Made by a program: the position numbers and the translations under genes. The notes under the pieces are model-generated. The model saw only the letters and a list, made by a program, of their open reading frames with translations, did not search any database and was not told the DNA's origin. Source: Pseudorasbora parva (Eukaryota; Chordata; Actinopteri; Cypriniformes; Gobionidae). Taken from it: a stretch of 64,000 bases of DNA. Below, one piece after another: positions 44,369 through 57,579 of this stretch (positions are counted from its first letter, which is position 1; every line of letters begins with the position of its first letter). The stretch is taken from contig NC_090174.1 in the NCBI RefSeq assembly GCF_024679245.1, forward strand, positions 50,847,538 through 50,911,537, given 5' to 3'.

Positions 44369-44765
44369 CACTGTAAAAAAATGGTGGTGGTTTTTGTTGA
44401 TTTAACTTAAAAAAGTAAGTAACCTGGTTGCCTTAAAATTTTGAGTTTATTGAAATTAAAAATTTGAGTTGATACAATGAAGGAAATTTGTATAATAAAT
44501 AGAAACTTAAAATATTTTTGTATCTGAACCACATAAAAAATGTGATAAATCATGAAAATAGCACTATTTGGCATGTTTCACTGCGTCATCAGAAATAACA
44601 CATACATTATTACCCAATATGCTTACAAAATCTTTTAATAGTCTTTTAATAAAGGTTGTCGAATCTAAAAAAAAATTAATTGTATTAACTCAAAATTTTA
44701 ATTTCAATGAACTCAAAATGTTAAGGCAACCAGGTAACTTTTTTTCTAAATATTTTTTTACAGTG
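44369..44765. mobile_element. Foldback MITE with CACTGTAAAAAAAT ends
   Basis: Both arms of about 110 bp match: CACTGTAAAAAAAT, TAACCTGGTTGCCTTAA and TTTTGAGTTTATTGAAATTA at the left, their complements at the right ending TTTTTTTACAGTG. Non-coding. Same terminal motif as at 20315 and 61791. Confidence 0.82.
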
Positions 44766-44971
44766 TGGGATCGGTCACCTGGTGGCGATTGAGGAGCGGA
44801 GGGTTCGGTTATTTACAAGAGTGGTTCAGGCTTGGTTGTTTCCAGGAAACATGACGTTCAACCAGAAACTGTAGCAAAACTTTTCGCATCGGTTTGAGCT
44901 TTGAACGTGCCCCAGTTTTACACTCCTTATTGCGGTGCATTGTGCGATTGAATGAATGCACTCAATAGCAT

Positions 44972-46398
44972 GCACTAATAGAGAGCCGAAGTTATGACGT
45001 CACGTTGTAGGCCAAAACGCGGAAGTGAGTTAGCATTTTAGCACTTCCGGTTCCCTCACTCTAAAGTATGGTTTTTTTAATGGGTTTTTGCTAAATTGCC
45101 TGAAATAAGGTCTGTGGTTAACAAAGCCTCTAAATATTTTCACGTTTTGATCTATGACATAAAACACACTAGTTCTAACCTGCTTGTGATTTTTTTTTTT
45201 TACTTTATTGTGTCTTAAAAACGGCGGTTGCTAACAAGTTGCTAAAAGGGACTACATCCTTTGGCCGGGACTTTAGACGTCATCGTAACAAACGTGACAA
45301 ACAGGAAATCTCACCAGCCCGCGTTTCATTCACTTTTGAATTCTGTAAGTAAATGTTTAATAAAAATAAAATAAAACTAGCCTGCGTTTCAGCCTCACGT
45401 TCTTAGAAGTTAACCTTTCAGTTAATATACATAAAGTGATATATTTAGTCCTTTCAAATGGTAGTGTTTCCAAATATTGTTGTACACAGAAATCTGTGAT
45501 ATTAAGGTAACGTATAGCGATTACCAGTTGTTCATTTCTGTGGAGAGACTGTAGTGTTTTGTTTTGTCCCGAGATGGAACCACAAGTCGTTTAATGAAAG
45601 CTGCGCTGTTCTACATGTCCAGATTTATAGTGGTTCTCTCCTCGATATATAATCTAAGGAAAATTACATAAGATTGTAAATTGATACGGCTATAGCTTGC
45701 GTCGTTAGTGCTTCTGAGGTGGTAAAAAGTTTTGTTTTTTTTTTCTGGCAAATTAGCAAATGGTAGGCAAACATACAATCAAACATAATACAGTGAAAGA
45801 TAATCTTTAAAGTCTATTTGGGGCACAAGGATCAGGCATAATAGCCTAATCTCTTTTACAAAGAAAATAATATTAAGGTTTATATAAACTAACAAAATAA
45901 TAAATGAATAAAAAAAACATTAACAAACGAGAAAACAATAAATCTCAGAGGCACGCATAAACCCAATTCGTTTCTAACATTTTTGGAAAAAAACTAATGG
46001 GCAATATTTCTCATGAAAAAGTGGATAAGTGTTCATACATTATTATTAATCATAATAAGCGAACGTGTTTTTTAAATAAAGTTTGAGGAAGCTTGATGAT
46101 GACGTAGATCCGCGACTGTGTGCTGTAGTCCGTTTATAGCCTACAGTTAGCATTTTATATCTGACGGCTTTATTTAGGCTTCAAACGGTATACATTTTGG
46201 ATTCACTTGTAAAGATTATCTTGATAGACAAAACGTGTAAGGGTCATAACTCTTTGTTGAACACAGATCTTATTTTTTGCGATTGTCCAAAAGTCTATGG
46301 GGAAAATGCATAGGCTTTTGATCGATGGAACCCATGCACCGCTAACTTCCGGGTTGGCCTACAAAGTGACGTCATGACTTCGGCACTCTATAGTGCCC
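44972..46398. mobile_element. Inverted-end element around GCCGAAGT(T/C)ATGACGTCAC
   Basis: Left GCACTAATAGAGAGCCGAAG then TTATGACGTCACGTTGTAGG; right CCTACAAAGTGACGTCATGA then CTTCGGCACTCTATAGTGC. The arms span about 60 bp with a CRE-like TGACGTCA in each. The 1.3-kb interior is AT-rich with no transposase frame. Confidence 0.72.
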
Positions 46399-46499
46399 TA
46401 TTTAAAGCGATATGTCACCGCTTTTTCATATTAAACTATGTTATTCCCTTAACTAAAACAAGTTGATACATACCTCTCTCGTCTGAGTGCGTGCACTTA

Positions 46500-47897
46500 A
46501 TCTCTCTGATGCGCGGTGACGCATCTGTGTGATCTGTGTGCCCAACTAATCTGTGTGCCCAACTAAGCAAGCCAGAGGTGGCATTGGCAAGAAACCTAGA
46601 CTCGTTCAGGTGTCAGAAATGGGCAAAAACCTTGAGAAACCAGGCTCAGTCAGGAGGCCAGTTCTGGCCAAATGAACGAATGGTGTGATTATGATTCAGG
46701 CTGCATCACAAGTCAGAATGTGGATTGATATCATTCAGGATATTTCATCCAGGTCCTTCTGCTTGAAGATCAGAATACATCATGCTGGCTTCCAATTAAG
46801 GTTTGGTTTTTTTAATCGTCATTTGACCACGTGTGTGCAGGAAGGAGCACTGTTTATCTTCATCTGACCCTCTGTTTCTTTTCTCTGGACCCTGATCTGC
46901 ATCAATAAAGAAAAACAGAGCTGACGAGAACTGCATTGCACTTACTGTTTTCCAAGTATTATTCAGTGCCCCACTGTGATTTAATTGATGCGTTCATGAG
47001 TTATTTTATTCATTTTAAGCGCCTGAATGAACGCGTTGTCATTTCACTGAACCCAACTGCTAATGATACATTCAGAATGGAGATATCTGCCTTGAGTGTT
47101 GGCACCTGCTGTCTACTACAGGGAGCAGAGAACAGAATAATGAAGCGAAGGCATTTCTCACAGGCCTCGGGGAGTAAGCACAGCACTGGGTGCTGAATCC
47201 TGGAGAGGAATCCATTCTGGTTGTCTTCAGGAAATGTACCAAGCCTTTCACTGCACAGGTGTATGTGTGATGGAAAGAAAATGTTAACCCTTAAAGAGAA
47301 CTTGAGTGAACTTAAATGGCAGACATTTTACTACCTCAGCATTCTAATGGAGGAATCAATTTTTAAAATGTCAATGCAGCATTTATTCCCCCGGTGCATT
47401 TATTTGATGGATTTTTTTTATTTATTTTTATGTGTTTGCTCTATAAATAGTTTATTTTTCTTTCTTTAACTCAGGATGTGCCCAAGCTTTTTCTATGTGC
47501 TTCTTTTAATGGAGTGTCATGTTTCACCCTCCTGCAGTTCTGAAGGGCATGTTTGAATTTTCTGTTTGTATATGAAGTTTGGTATATTAATATTCCTTTG
47601 ATATTTAAAAAAAAGACGACTTCTGGAGTGTGAAAGATCTTAGAAAAAAGCTCAGGGGAATTACTGCTTAACGTTCAGTAGCATGTGGTTCATATCCCTC
47701 ATCAGCCTTAATATTCCAAGGAGGCATCACCTCTTAAGAATTCTGCTTTCTTCCATCTCAGATAGAGCTAAACTTAAATGTATATGTATTCAGCTGAAAT
47801 TAAGCCCTTGCCGATTACGTAACCCTTTTATCATGTTCCCAATTACACAAATGTATAATACGGCACAAGAAACATGTAAACCACGTTAGCAGTTTTG
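46500..47897. other. Non-coding DNA with a probable teleost repeat
   Basis: The stretch around 46558-46670 (AAGCAAGCCAGAGGTGGCAT, CTTGAGAAACCAGGCTCAGT) resembles a sequence I recall as multi-copy in teleosts. A near-duplicate ATCTGTGTGCCCAACTAA appears twice at about 46536-46565. Blocks at 46980-47240 and 47690-47870 are of mixed composition and unclassified. No gene is supported. Confidence 0.35.
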
Positions 47898-48843
47898 TTA
47901 AAGGGGTGATGAATTGAGGAATCAACATTTCCTTGAGCTTTTGATATATAAAAAGTCATGGTAATATAAGAATATCCTGTAAGTTTCAGAGCTGAAACTT
48001 GTTAGTCAAAGAAAAGCTTTTATACACGGCAGGCTCAGCAAACGGTCCTGTGCTTCATATTGACGTCAGTGCGCGGCGAAACACACGACTCTGCGTGTGT
48101 CTATCTATAGCACGTCTAATCCAGTAGCCCTGCCTGCCAACTCATGGAGGGCTCGTGTTAACTGGTCAACAACAATTTCATGCCGAGGAAGATTAAGATA
48201 TTGCACTATTCCTGGTTGTGGAAAAACACAGTCGCTGCATAAGCTTCCTTCTGATCCTAATATTAGGAATGAGTGGTTGAACTTTATTTTTAATGAAGTT
48301 CCAGCTCACATGGGGAAGACAGTGGTGTTCTGTTCACTTCAGTTCACTGCCGGATCGTTTATAAACAAATCTTCGGTCGATGCTGGATTTGGTGGACTCA
48401 GACATGTCGGCAGGCCGATGAATCTCATTATATTCCATTCTGCTATTCTCTCTCTCAAGTTGACATTTGAAGGGCGGCGCGCCGAACGTGTATGTGTGCG
48501 CGCGCTGTTTGCGCTTAAATCGTCCAATCTTGCGGGCTATGTGTAATATAAAAATAATAGTCCAATCAATCGCGTGTCGATGAGAAATAAAATATTGTGT
48601 TTGTTGAATAAAGATGTTTACAAGCCGTGTGATCGAGAAAATCATTCTGGTTGTCGCTTCTCCCTCATTCTCTCCTCTCCACCATGTGGACTGACAGCGG
48701 ATCTTAAGCTCATTAAATATGCAAATATTATCCAATCCTAGCCGTGGGCGATTACTTCCAAGTCTCCAGTGAGGCACGCCCATTAAAACCAGTGTAGAAA
48801 TATGGAGGACCAGAAAGTGAAAAAATGAAAACTCAATTTATGA
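47898..48843 (+). mobile_element. Kolobok-type element with THAP remnant
   Basis: It begins TTAA then AGGGGTGATGAATTGAGGAA. The right end, AACTCAATTTATGA, is the mirror of the inner left arm, with the last ten or so bases lost. TTAA targeting together with a THAP-domain frame is the known signature of Kolobok transposons. Confidence 0.78.
48097..48546 (+). pseudogene. THAP-domain fragment of a Kolobok-like transposase
   Basis: The open frame contains CTIPGCGKTQSLHKLP (C36, C41), EWLNFIFNEVP (W60) and FCSLQFTAGSF (C79). The C-x4-C, W and C-x2 spacing is that of a THAP C2CH zinc finger, but the fourth ligand is glutamine (Q82) instead of histidine. After the finger the frame runs into unrelated residues and no catalytic domain follows. 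Also lacking a proper end, this is a dead remnant. Confidence 0.75.
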
Positions 48844-49160
48844 ATTCAAACATAAAAATCTATATAAATAAATCACTTTTAAATGAACAAATTAATAGAC
48901 ATTTAAAGTTGTTTACTGAATTTGTGTTTTTAAATAAAGTTTAATAAAACAATACATTTACAAAAACATATTAAATGTATAAATAAATAGACACATTTAA
49001 AACTGTTTATTTAATTAATGATTTAAAACGTATATTAATAAAAGAACAAAAGGAGCATTAATCAATCATTTTACATCGCTTTTAAAAAAAGCTTTTGACA
49101 AATGCTTTTCTCTCTCTATTTGCCATATTTATAACAACTTTATCACGTGTTCAAGCAGCT
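48844..49160. other. AT-rich DNA
   Basis: Short runs of AAATAAAT-type sequence; nothing else is seen. Confidence 0.5.
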
Positions 49161-51620
49161 AATGCCGAATTCATGTGCTCTCGGAATTATTGTACATACC
49201 AGTTTCCTAGGTAAAAATTGCACATTAACGCCCTTCCATTTCAAAATTTTAATGGGGTGAGCGTGAAATTACTTAAGAAGTGGGAATTATCAAACTTCCG
49301 ATAGCACGTGAAGGCCGAGACGCTGCCGACGAAAGGCTTTTTTCACCTCTAGTTGACGTCAGGTTGGTGTGTCCCGCCATTTCTCAATTATAACACTCTC
49401 ACCGTCTTCGGCACCATCGACAAAAGACATGGATTAAAACACCATGTGTAAACGGGTATGTATCTTCTGCGTCTATTTGGAATCTGATTGACAAAAATGC
49501 GATTTTTGTGCTGCCTTGACGTGCTATTGGAAATTGTCTGCTTCCTACTTCTGAAGTCGTGATTACAAGCTTGTCGCATTCAAGCTTTAGCGTTGGAAAG
49601 AACAGCCATGGTTTAAATCCCTGGTTTACTCTTGCCTATTAATTGGTTAAATCTTATTAAAGCCAAAATAATTTTAGCTTCCCATTTATTGGCAATACGA
49701 CGTAGACCATGTTCCTTACACTTACATTTCGTCATGCTATGGTGGTCAACTATAGCCTGACGTGGTCATACTCGATTCTAGTATCTAGTAAATGAGTGCG
49801 AATTTTAGCAGGCAACCTTGCCAAAATAACACACATTTTACCCCCCAAACACCATCGTTTTTCAGAGAACCCTCGAGAAGCTATTGTTTAGGGCTAACGT
49901 TAGTAGTTGTCAGGTTTTGTTGTAAAAACTTGGCAACCCTGTCTGCATGTGCTGGGATAAACGATCTTTGCATTGCTGTAAAAAAATAAAAGAATTTAAT
50001 GATACACAGAGTACTTACCCAACATGATCATCATTTTTGAGAGAAATTGTGACGGTGAATGCATATATAAACAAGCTCTCCGTTTAAGATTTGAACAAAT
50101 ATAATCCAAGCCCCCTTGATGACTGTTGATCATCTCAGGGTTTTTCCTGGGTCAGAAATGGTCTTCAGTGGTGGCTGACCAGACATGGTCATCTACACAC
50201 ATGCATATATGCGCACACACACACCAACAGTACAAATATACCCGTGTGATCTGTGAGCACAATACTGACAATAAATGTAAAATAAATGCAATTTTTTTCA
50301 TTTTGCTGAATTAGATGCTGACCTCATCTAATTTTGATATCTCATTATGATGTTTGTTTCTTTAGTTCCTCTTTTTACAAAGTTTGCATGGTTTACCAAT
50401 TAATTATTTTGGCAACAATTATTAAAAAGTAGCTTTTTAATTATTAAAAAGTATTACATAAAAAATGTAATAACAAATAGTCTAATTCTCTACCATATAC
50501 AATTTAATAAAACTATTGGCTATCAACAACTTGCGTTGTTTTGGTAATTTACTACACATTATCAATATAAATGCTCAAAATAAATACATGAAAATACTGT
50601 GGATTATTAAAACTAATTCTTACTAACCCCTCTTGTTTAATGGGTTAAGCACTCTTGCATTCTCATTTCAGAGGTGTTGTGAGTAAATTATTACACATTG
50701 ATTCGTGAGTTCAGTGTTGGACAGATTAGTTCATTCAAATTAATCGTTCCAAATGAGTCATGAATTTGCGAATCGGGCAAAAGCTTACGTGTTATATGTG
50801 AAGATTTGTCAACACAGAAAACATTACATAAGGATATTTTTCCGTTTATTTGAAAGTATGGTTTATGTCAGCTGCATGTGCAAAACGTCTGTTAAAAGAA
50901 ATGCGTTTTTTTTTAACACAATTCACATCCAGCAGTAGGCTAATTCAGCGAAAATATTGTGCGACCGCGCCACACGGACCATGTAGTCAGTCTTCCAAAC
51001 TTTTACCATTGTGTCAGTTCTGTTGATTTTGATTGATATCTGCGAGTGAGAAAGAGCTCAGATGGTGATCGTTTTGAAGACAGAGAGTGCGCGCGGGCTC
51101 TCTGCTCGTGCTCTGTCACTCATTTAACGTGCGCCCTGTCACGTGCATTAGTAATCTACATCAATTTATAGGCTTTGGCGGGACAAAAAAAAATTTCAAT
51201 GTAGGAAAAACCCTGCATCTGTCCGTCATCGTCTAAAGCCCTGATGATTTCATTGATCCGAACAGTTTCTGTTTGGAGAAAATTACTCCTCTATGGAGCG
51301 AGGCCAGACCGAACCGCCCGACCAATAAAAATAGTGGACGGGGCTAAGTTCGGCTGGCATGCAGGCTAGGTCAACTAGATGCGATTTTCGATGTGTTTAT
51401 AATACACAATATGCTTCAAATGATTATTAATTTATGTAAATATGTAATACTTTAACACCAAGACAATTAAATTGTATGTGGAAAAAATAACTAATAAAAC
51501 CCATTTGTCCCATTTGCAATTTTTAACGCTTATGCCACGACACCAGAGGGCGTTCATGTGCAATTTTTACCTTGAAAACTCATATTTACGATAATTCCGA
51601 TAGCACGTGAAGGCAACATT
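49161..51620. mobile_element. Composite element with 75-bp inverted ends
   Basis: Left arm 49161-49237 (TTCATGTGCTCTCGGAATTA, GGTAAAAATTGCACATTAAC) is mirrored at 51543-51620 (CATGTGCAATTTTTACC, TAATTCCGATAGCACGTGAA). A second, direct copy of CTTCCGATAGCACGTGAAGG lies at about 49295, so the left side itself may be a palindromic join of two ends. It contains the element at 50136-51215. Confidence 0.6.
50136..51215. mobile_element. CAGGGTTTTTCC-end element, nested
   Basis: CAGGGTTTTTCCTGGGTCAG at the left and TGTAGGAAAAACCCTG at the right, flanked by a 5-bp repeat CATCT (50131-50135, 51216-51220). Length 1080 bp. The superfamily is unsettled: the ends look hAT-like, but an 8-bp duplication is not seen. 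Confidence 0.65.
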
Positions 51621-51653
51621 AGTATGATCATTCCCTGGGTCAATACCCATTGG

Positions 51654-51813
51654 CAGGGGCGTAGCACCAAATTTTGGGCCCTGGGTACAAACCATCTTGC
51701 TGGGCCCCCGTACCATGTATGTGTATGTATAGAAAACTGACTTCTAAGGCCCCCCCCCCTGCTTCGGGCCCTGGTTACTCAGTACCCTTTATCCCCCCAG
51801 TCCCACGCCCCTG
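51654..51813. mobile_element. 160-bp hAT MITE
   Basis: CAGGGGCGTAGCACC at the left and CCCACGCCCCTG at the right, with an exact 8-bp duplication CCCATTGG at 51646-51653 and 51814-51821. Small and non-coding; the interior contains GGGCCCTGG in both orientations. Confidence 0.88.
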
Positions 51814-51821
51814 CCCATTGG

Positions 51822-53262
<1,441 letters not shown>

Positions 53263-53263
<1 letters not shown>

Positions 53264-53942
53264 ACACTATCCTTGATCTAAAACCTCTTTAATCCACCAA
53301 ATCAAAGTAAAAGAGCCATAGATCTAAACCCAGCTTCCTGTGTGTGTTTTTGTGTCGGGGAGTCAAATACTGATCAAAAAAATACCTTTTTTGATAATGT
53401 GAACATCTATTAAGGTGTTTTACTAAGGTAACATGTAAGCCATAAACACAAATAAAGTGGAACTTTCTTAAAGTTACACTGTGTGATATTTTCCCCCATC
53501 TAGTGGTGAAAAGGTATATGACCATCCAGTGAATATTTACTTTTTTAAACCCAATGGTTGGGTCTTGTCAATATTAGACCTAACATATGTGGGTTGAAAC
53601 AACCCAGCATTTTTAAAGTGTAAATTACAGCCAAATTATATAATAACATAAATTCACAAATAAATTAGGGGATTTGATTGGAATGTGATTCGTATGAAAC
53701 CATATGATTCTTAGGAGAGAGAAAAAAACATAAATATGAAGTTCCTCTACTACACCCACCCCTAAACCTAACTGCCTGACAAGCATAAGCAGATATTTAT
53801 TTAGCAACGCAGAAGTAGCCTAAGCTATTTTCTTTGAATGTGCAAGATTTTTATTCATTAGACACTAGGTAGGCCTAGATAGAAAAATAACAAAAGTGCA
53901 TTAAACAGTAAAAATATTTGCGGTAAAAACTAATGTGCTTAT
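53263..53942. other. Non-coding DNA
   Basis: Nothing is supported beyond chance open frames on the - strand. Confidence 0.4.
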
Positions 53943-53951
53943 GGTTAATAC

Positions 53952-54253
53952 TAGCCTAGAAATCTAGACGCACCCTAGCGGCAGCAAATTTAATCTGCCC
54001 GCAAGTGTCGTCTAGGAACTCTCAATACCCTTCTGAGCTGTGTTCCTCTCAATCTGGACGGGCCAATCACATCGTGTATAGAGTCGGCGGGCGGGGCCAT
54101 AATGATGCCGGCCGAGTTGCGTTTGCGTGCTTCTAGTAAACACAGAAACTGGGAGTTTGAAAGACAGCCGTTTATCCCGCCCCTCGGATTGAGCCCTGTC
54201 AATGGTGAGTTTCCAGACCAAACATCTTGATGTGGGTCTGGCTTGTCAGGCTA
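53952..54253 (+). mobile_element. TAGCCT-end element, copy 3, internally deleted
   Basis: Same ends and orientation as copy 2 but 302 bp: after ACACAGAAACTGG it jumps to GAGTTTGAAAGACAGCCG, removing about 230 bp of interior. The flanks GGTTAATAC (53943-53951) and GGTTAATAA (54254-54262) are a 9-bp duplication with one mismatch. Confidence 0.88.
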
Positions 54254-54414
54254 GGTTAATAAATGAGCACATTAGATTGTCTATTCACACCAAGTGCAAA
54301 TAGCATGCTTTGTTGGCAAGTGCTATTTGCCCTAGCTCCGCCTAACAATGCCTGTTTGGGTCAAACAAGATCAAATAAATAAATAAATGAATAAATAATG
54401 TGCATAATAGCCAG

Positions 54415-54550
54415 TAAAGCATAAGGCTTATGGATCTTGATTTTGACGTGATCGACCTAGGTTTGAATCCGCCTTTTGCAGAGCTTGCTCTTATCCCTTT
54501 TCCCATCACATATGACAGCGGAAAGGCATTTACTTTCAATAAAAATTAAG
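54415..54550 (+). repeat. Possible degenerate tRNA-like repeat
   Basis: GGTTTGAATCC (54461-54471) resembles a Pol III B box and is preceded by AGTAAAGCATAAGGCTTATG. No tail or target duplication is clear, so this is tentative. Confidence 0.3.
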
Positions 54551-54983
54551 AAAATGTTCCTAATGAAATGTTTAATCATAATAGAAGCAATAATAGAATA
54601 GAAGCAATTTATTGGGTAGGGTTAGGGGCAGGTGTAGAGAGGGCTTTTATTCTCCCTTTAAGGTGCCATCCATTTAATACAATGGACATTAAAATTAATA
54701 AAAACATATAAATGAGATTGTACAAATTAATATAAGCCGTCAATTCGTTAAAATAGTTACAAATTACAAAATTGTATTGGATTGTTTTTTCTTCATTGCA
54801 TTTAAGAATTTTGTTATTGATTTTATTTTCCATTACATTATTTCCATTGACCTTTTTAAAGGAGCAAAGAAAGTTGTCCTAGGGGATGAATATTTTCACT
54901 GGTTAATAATAGGACTGTATTTGTTAAATGATTGCAGAGATCTATACACTAAAGGTGAGTTTTTTTTAATGAGTCTATTATTA

Positions 54984-55037
54984 TAATAGAATAGAATAGA
55001 ATAGAATAGAATAGAATAGAATAGAATAGAATAGAAA
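54984..55037. repeat. AATAG pentanucleotide microsatellite
   Basis: About eleven tandem AATAG units. Confidence 0.95.
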
Positions 55038-55039
55038 AC

Positions 55040-56135
55040 AGTTATCAAGGCTCTTTTGACTTGGCCGGTATGAAATTACTGATACCACCCCTAGCAACCA
55101 TGTGAAACACCCTAGTGAAGAACTTTTAATAAATAATAATAATAAATAATTCTGAAAAAGTATACCATGCAGCTCTAATTATATTGAGTGTATACTGTGA
55201 TAATCACTCCTGACTTCCTGTTTTAGATCTATGTACGGATGACAGCCCAGCGTCGTTCATGCACATAAAGCGGGGCAGTGCGGACCAAGCCATGTGTCAG
55301 TTTGATGGGCATGAGTCACGGTGACAGCTCTATTAGAGATGCTAATAGAACAGCACAAAAGCACAGCACCCACTCAGGAAGCAGGAGATGGGGTAATGAT
55401 GCCTAATTAACTCACGGGGTCCTCTCCCCTTTCTCCTTTACTGGGAAGAAAATATGACTCACAGCACTGTTGACCACCTGCTCATACAGTGATCCCTAGC
55501 AAAGATCAGCAATTCCTCCTTGGAAATTAAAATCTTGGCTTAATCTGAGATCTGAGCGAATGACTCACCACATTTGCACACAGTGAAAACACAGAGCCCA
55601 GTGTTGACTACTTGAAATTGTAGAGGTGGTGTATTTGAGTATTCTAATTCTTGAAAATGAAAAAGTGTGGAGGTTGCTCTTTCCTTGATGTGGCGTTTGA
55701 TGTCTGACAGTTATACCTAGAGGCAAATATAGTCTTTTTCCCACTTATAATTGAGATATAAAGTCCGAATTGCAAGATATAAACTTGTAATTGGCAGAAA
55801 TAAGCTTCCGTAGCATTTGTGCCTTGTGTCTCTTATCCACTTTTCCTAATGCATCTATTGCGGTTTAGATTACTGGAGGCATTTTCACTTTGGGGAAGTT
55901 CCACAGATGGTATTTTTATTAGGAGATACAAGGGTCCGTGGCTGTACAATTGGAAAAAGCATAATGGCTAATTTGGATAACCAGTCACATTACATCCTGG
56001 ACGTCATTGAATCACTGAGAAGTGCCATAAACTGAATCATACCCGGCACTTTTTTCCCGGTGTAAACTCTTAAAAAAAGAATCCAAAACAAATGTTTAAG
56101 AGCAAACATTGAAAATTAGCAGATGGGCTGTTCAC
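55040..56135. other. Non-coding DNA with a candidate conserved island
   Basis: At 55225-55620 the sequence is non-repetitive and has mixed composition (GGGTAATGATGCCTAATTAAC, TGACTCAC, GAAAATATGACTCACAGCAC), a texture like conserved enhancers. No exon with flanking splice sites was recognised. Conservation is untested. Confidence 0.3.
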
Positions 56136-57133
56136 TAAAGGGGACTTATTATTTCACTTTTTATTATTTTAAAATTCACTTTTTGTAAGGTGTTTAAACA
56201 CAGATGTGTGTCCGCAGTGTGTGTAAACAACCAGCCTATAATGATAAAAATCCAACCACACATTTTTTATAATCACCATAAATCATAGTCTCTCCAAACG
56301 AGCGGTTCCAGATCCTCTTATGTAAGAGTAGGGGGAAGCCCCGCCCATGACTGGTAACAATCTACCCCATTAGTAGATCCCGCCCTGGGTGAGTTGTAGC
56401 TGTCCGACATTTCTGTTTCCTCACTGTAGCAGCTTTTAATGTGACACGTATAGCCTTTAACAAGAATACCAATGGCAAGAGCTCTTTTCATTCTCTGCAT
56501 TCCTTTCTTCTCGATCATTTCCCTGTCCATCTCCTGACACTATTGTGCAGTAGCCTATGCTAAATATTTCCTTATTATTAATAAGTTGTTAGTTACGAAC
56601 AAAACTCTGTTGCAAATGCTTATCTTCATTGTTTTTTTATGGACAATCAGTCATAGTTATATAACATAACAAAAAAAAAACACATGATCAAATCTGTTTG
56701 GGGGATTTAATTACTGAAATCTGGCAACCGCATCAACGCGAGCTCTTTCTTGTGCGCGGATGATCTGAAAACGCCAGTAAACATGTAAGCTGCAATATCT
56801 CAGTCTCCATTTGAGATGTTTTGCTTAAAGTGTGTCATTTAGTCTGTCTGTGTTCTGTCAGGAAGATCAGGACTCACAAGCTGAACAGCTAACCTGCTGT
56901 GAGCTGCTGAAATAAGCCAATCAGAGCAGAGCTCTGTTAATATTCATGACCCTTCCAAATAAGGCAAAAACAGAGCATTGCATCCTAGGGACAATTTATA
57001 ACTATAGGGTTGTAAATGGACCTGTAAAACTGTATCTGGGCAATTTTTTCTCTTAAATAAGCCACATACCCTCTATTTAGATATCAGAGAACAATTTAAC
57101 ATATTGTTTCAAATCATTCTAGGGCACCTTTAA
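56136..57133. mobile_element. Chimeric TTAA-type repeat
   Basis: The left end is TAAAGGGGACTTATTATTTC, whereas the right end, CATTCTAGGGCACCT then TTAA (57130-57133), is that of a different family, the one at 57613-58812. The last 190 bp (about 56937-57129) match 58620-58812 closely. The ends do not mirror each other, so the block looks like a join of two elements. Confidence 0.6.
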
Positions 57134-57579
57134 TGACCTACAGCTAAATATAGCTTTGGTGATAATTACAAAGCAAATATTTAATTAGCCTACTACAATA
57201 ATAATAGTCCTACCTTGAAAAGCATCCTCTAAAGACAGCATTTTTAAGATTTCAGACGCGGCCATGGTTGAATTCTTCATTAAATTGAATTCAACAGAGC
57301 GGTTGCTGAATCATCTGACTCAGTGAACTGCGTGCCATTTAGCTACAGTGATGTCCATATGGAAATAAAGCAAGTTTGTTTTTGGTGTGCATTCAAGGAC
57401 GCAATAGGTAGATATTTTTTGTGATACACTATATTTTTTATTAAATCACATTCAATACAGACTGCAATGCAAACTAATTTTCACAACTTGGGTATATGAT
57501 ACGCTGAACATTCACCAGCGATGGTAATAGTAGAAGCAGGGGAGCCGTGGAGTAAACATTGGAAGATGGTATTATCATG

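Noticed and set aside
48334..48783. 149-codon - strand frame opposite the THAP fragment
   Set aside because: Antisense shadow of the Kolobok sequence, with no domain of its own.
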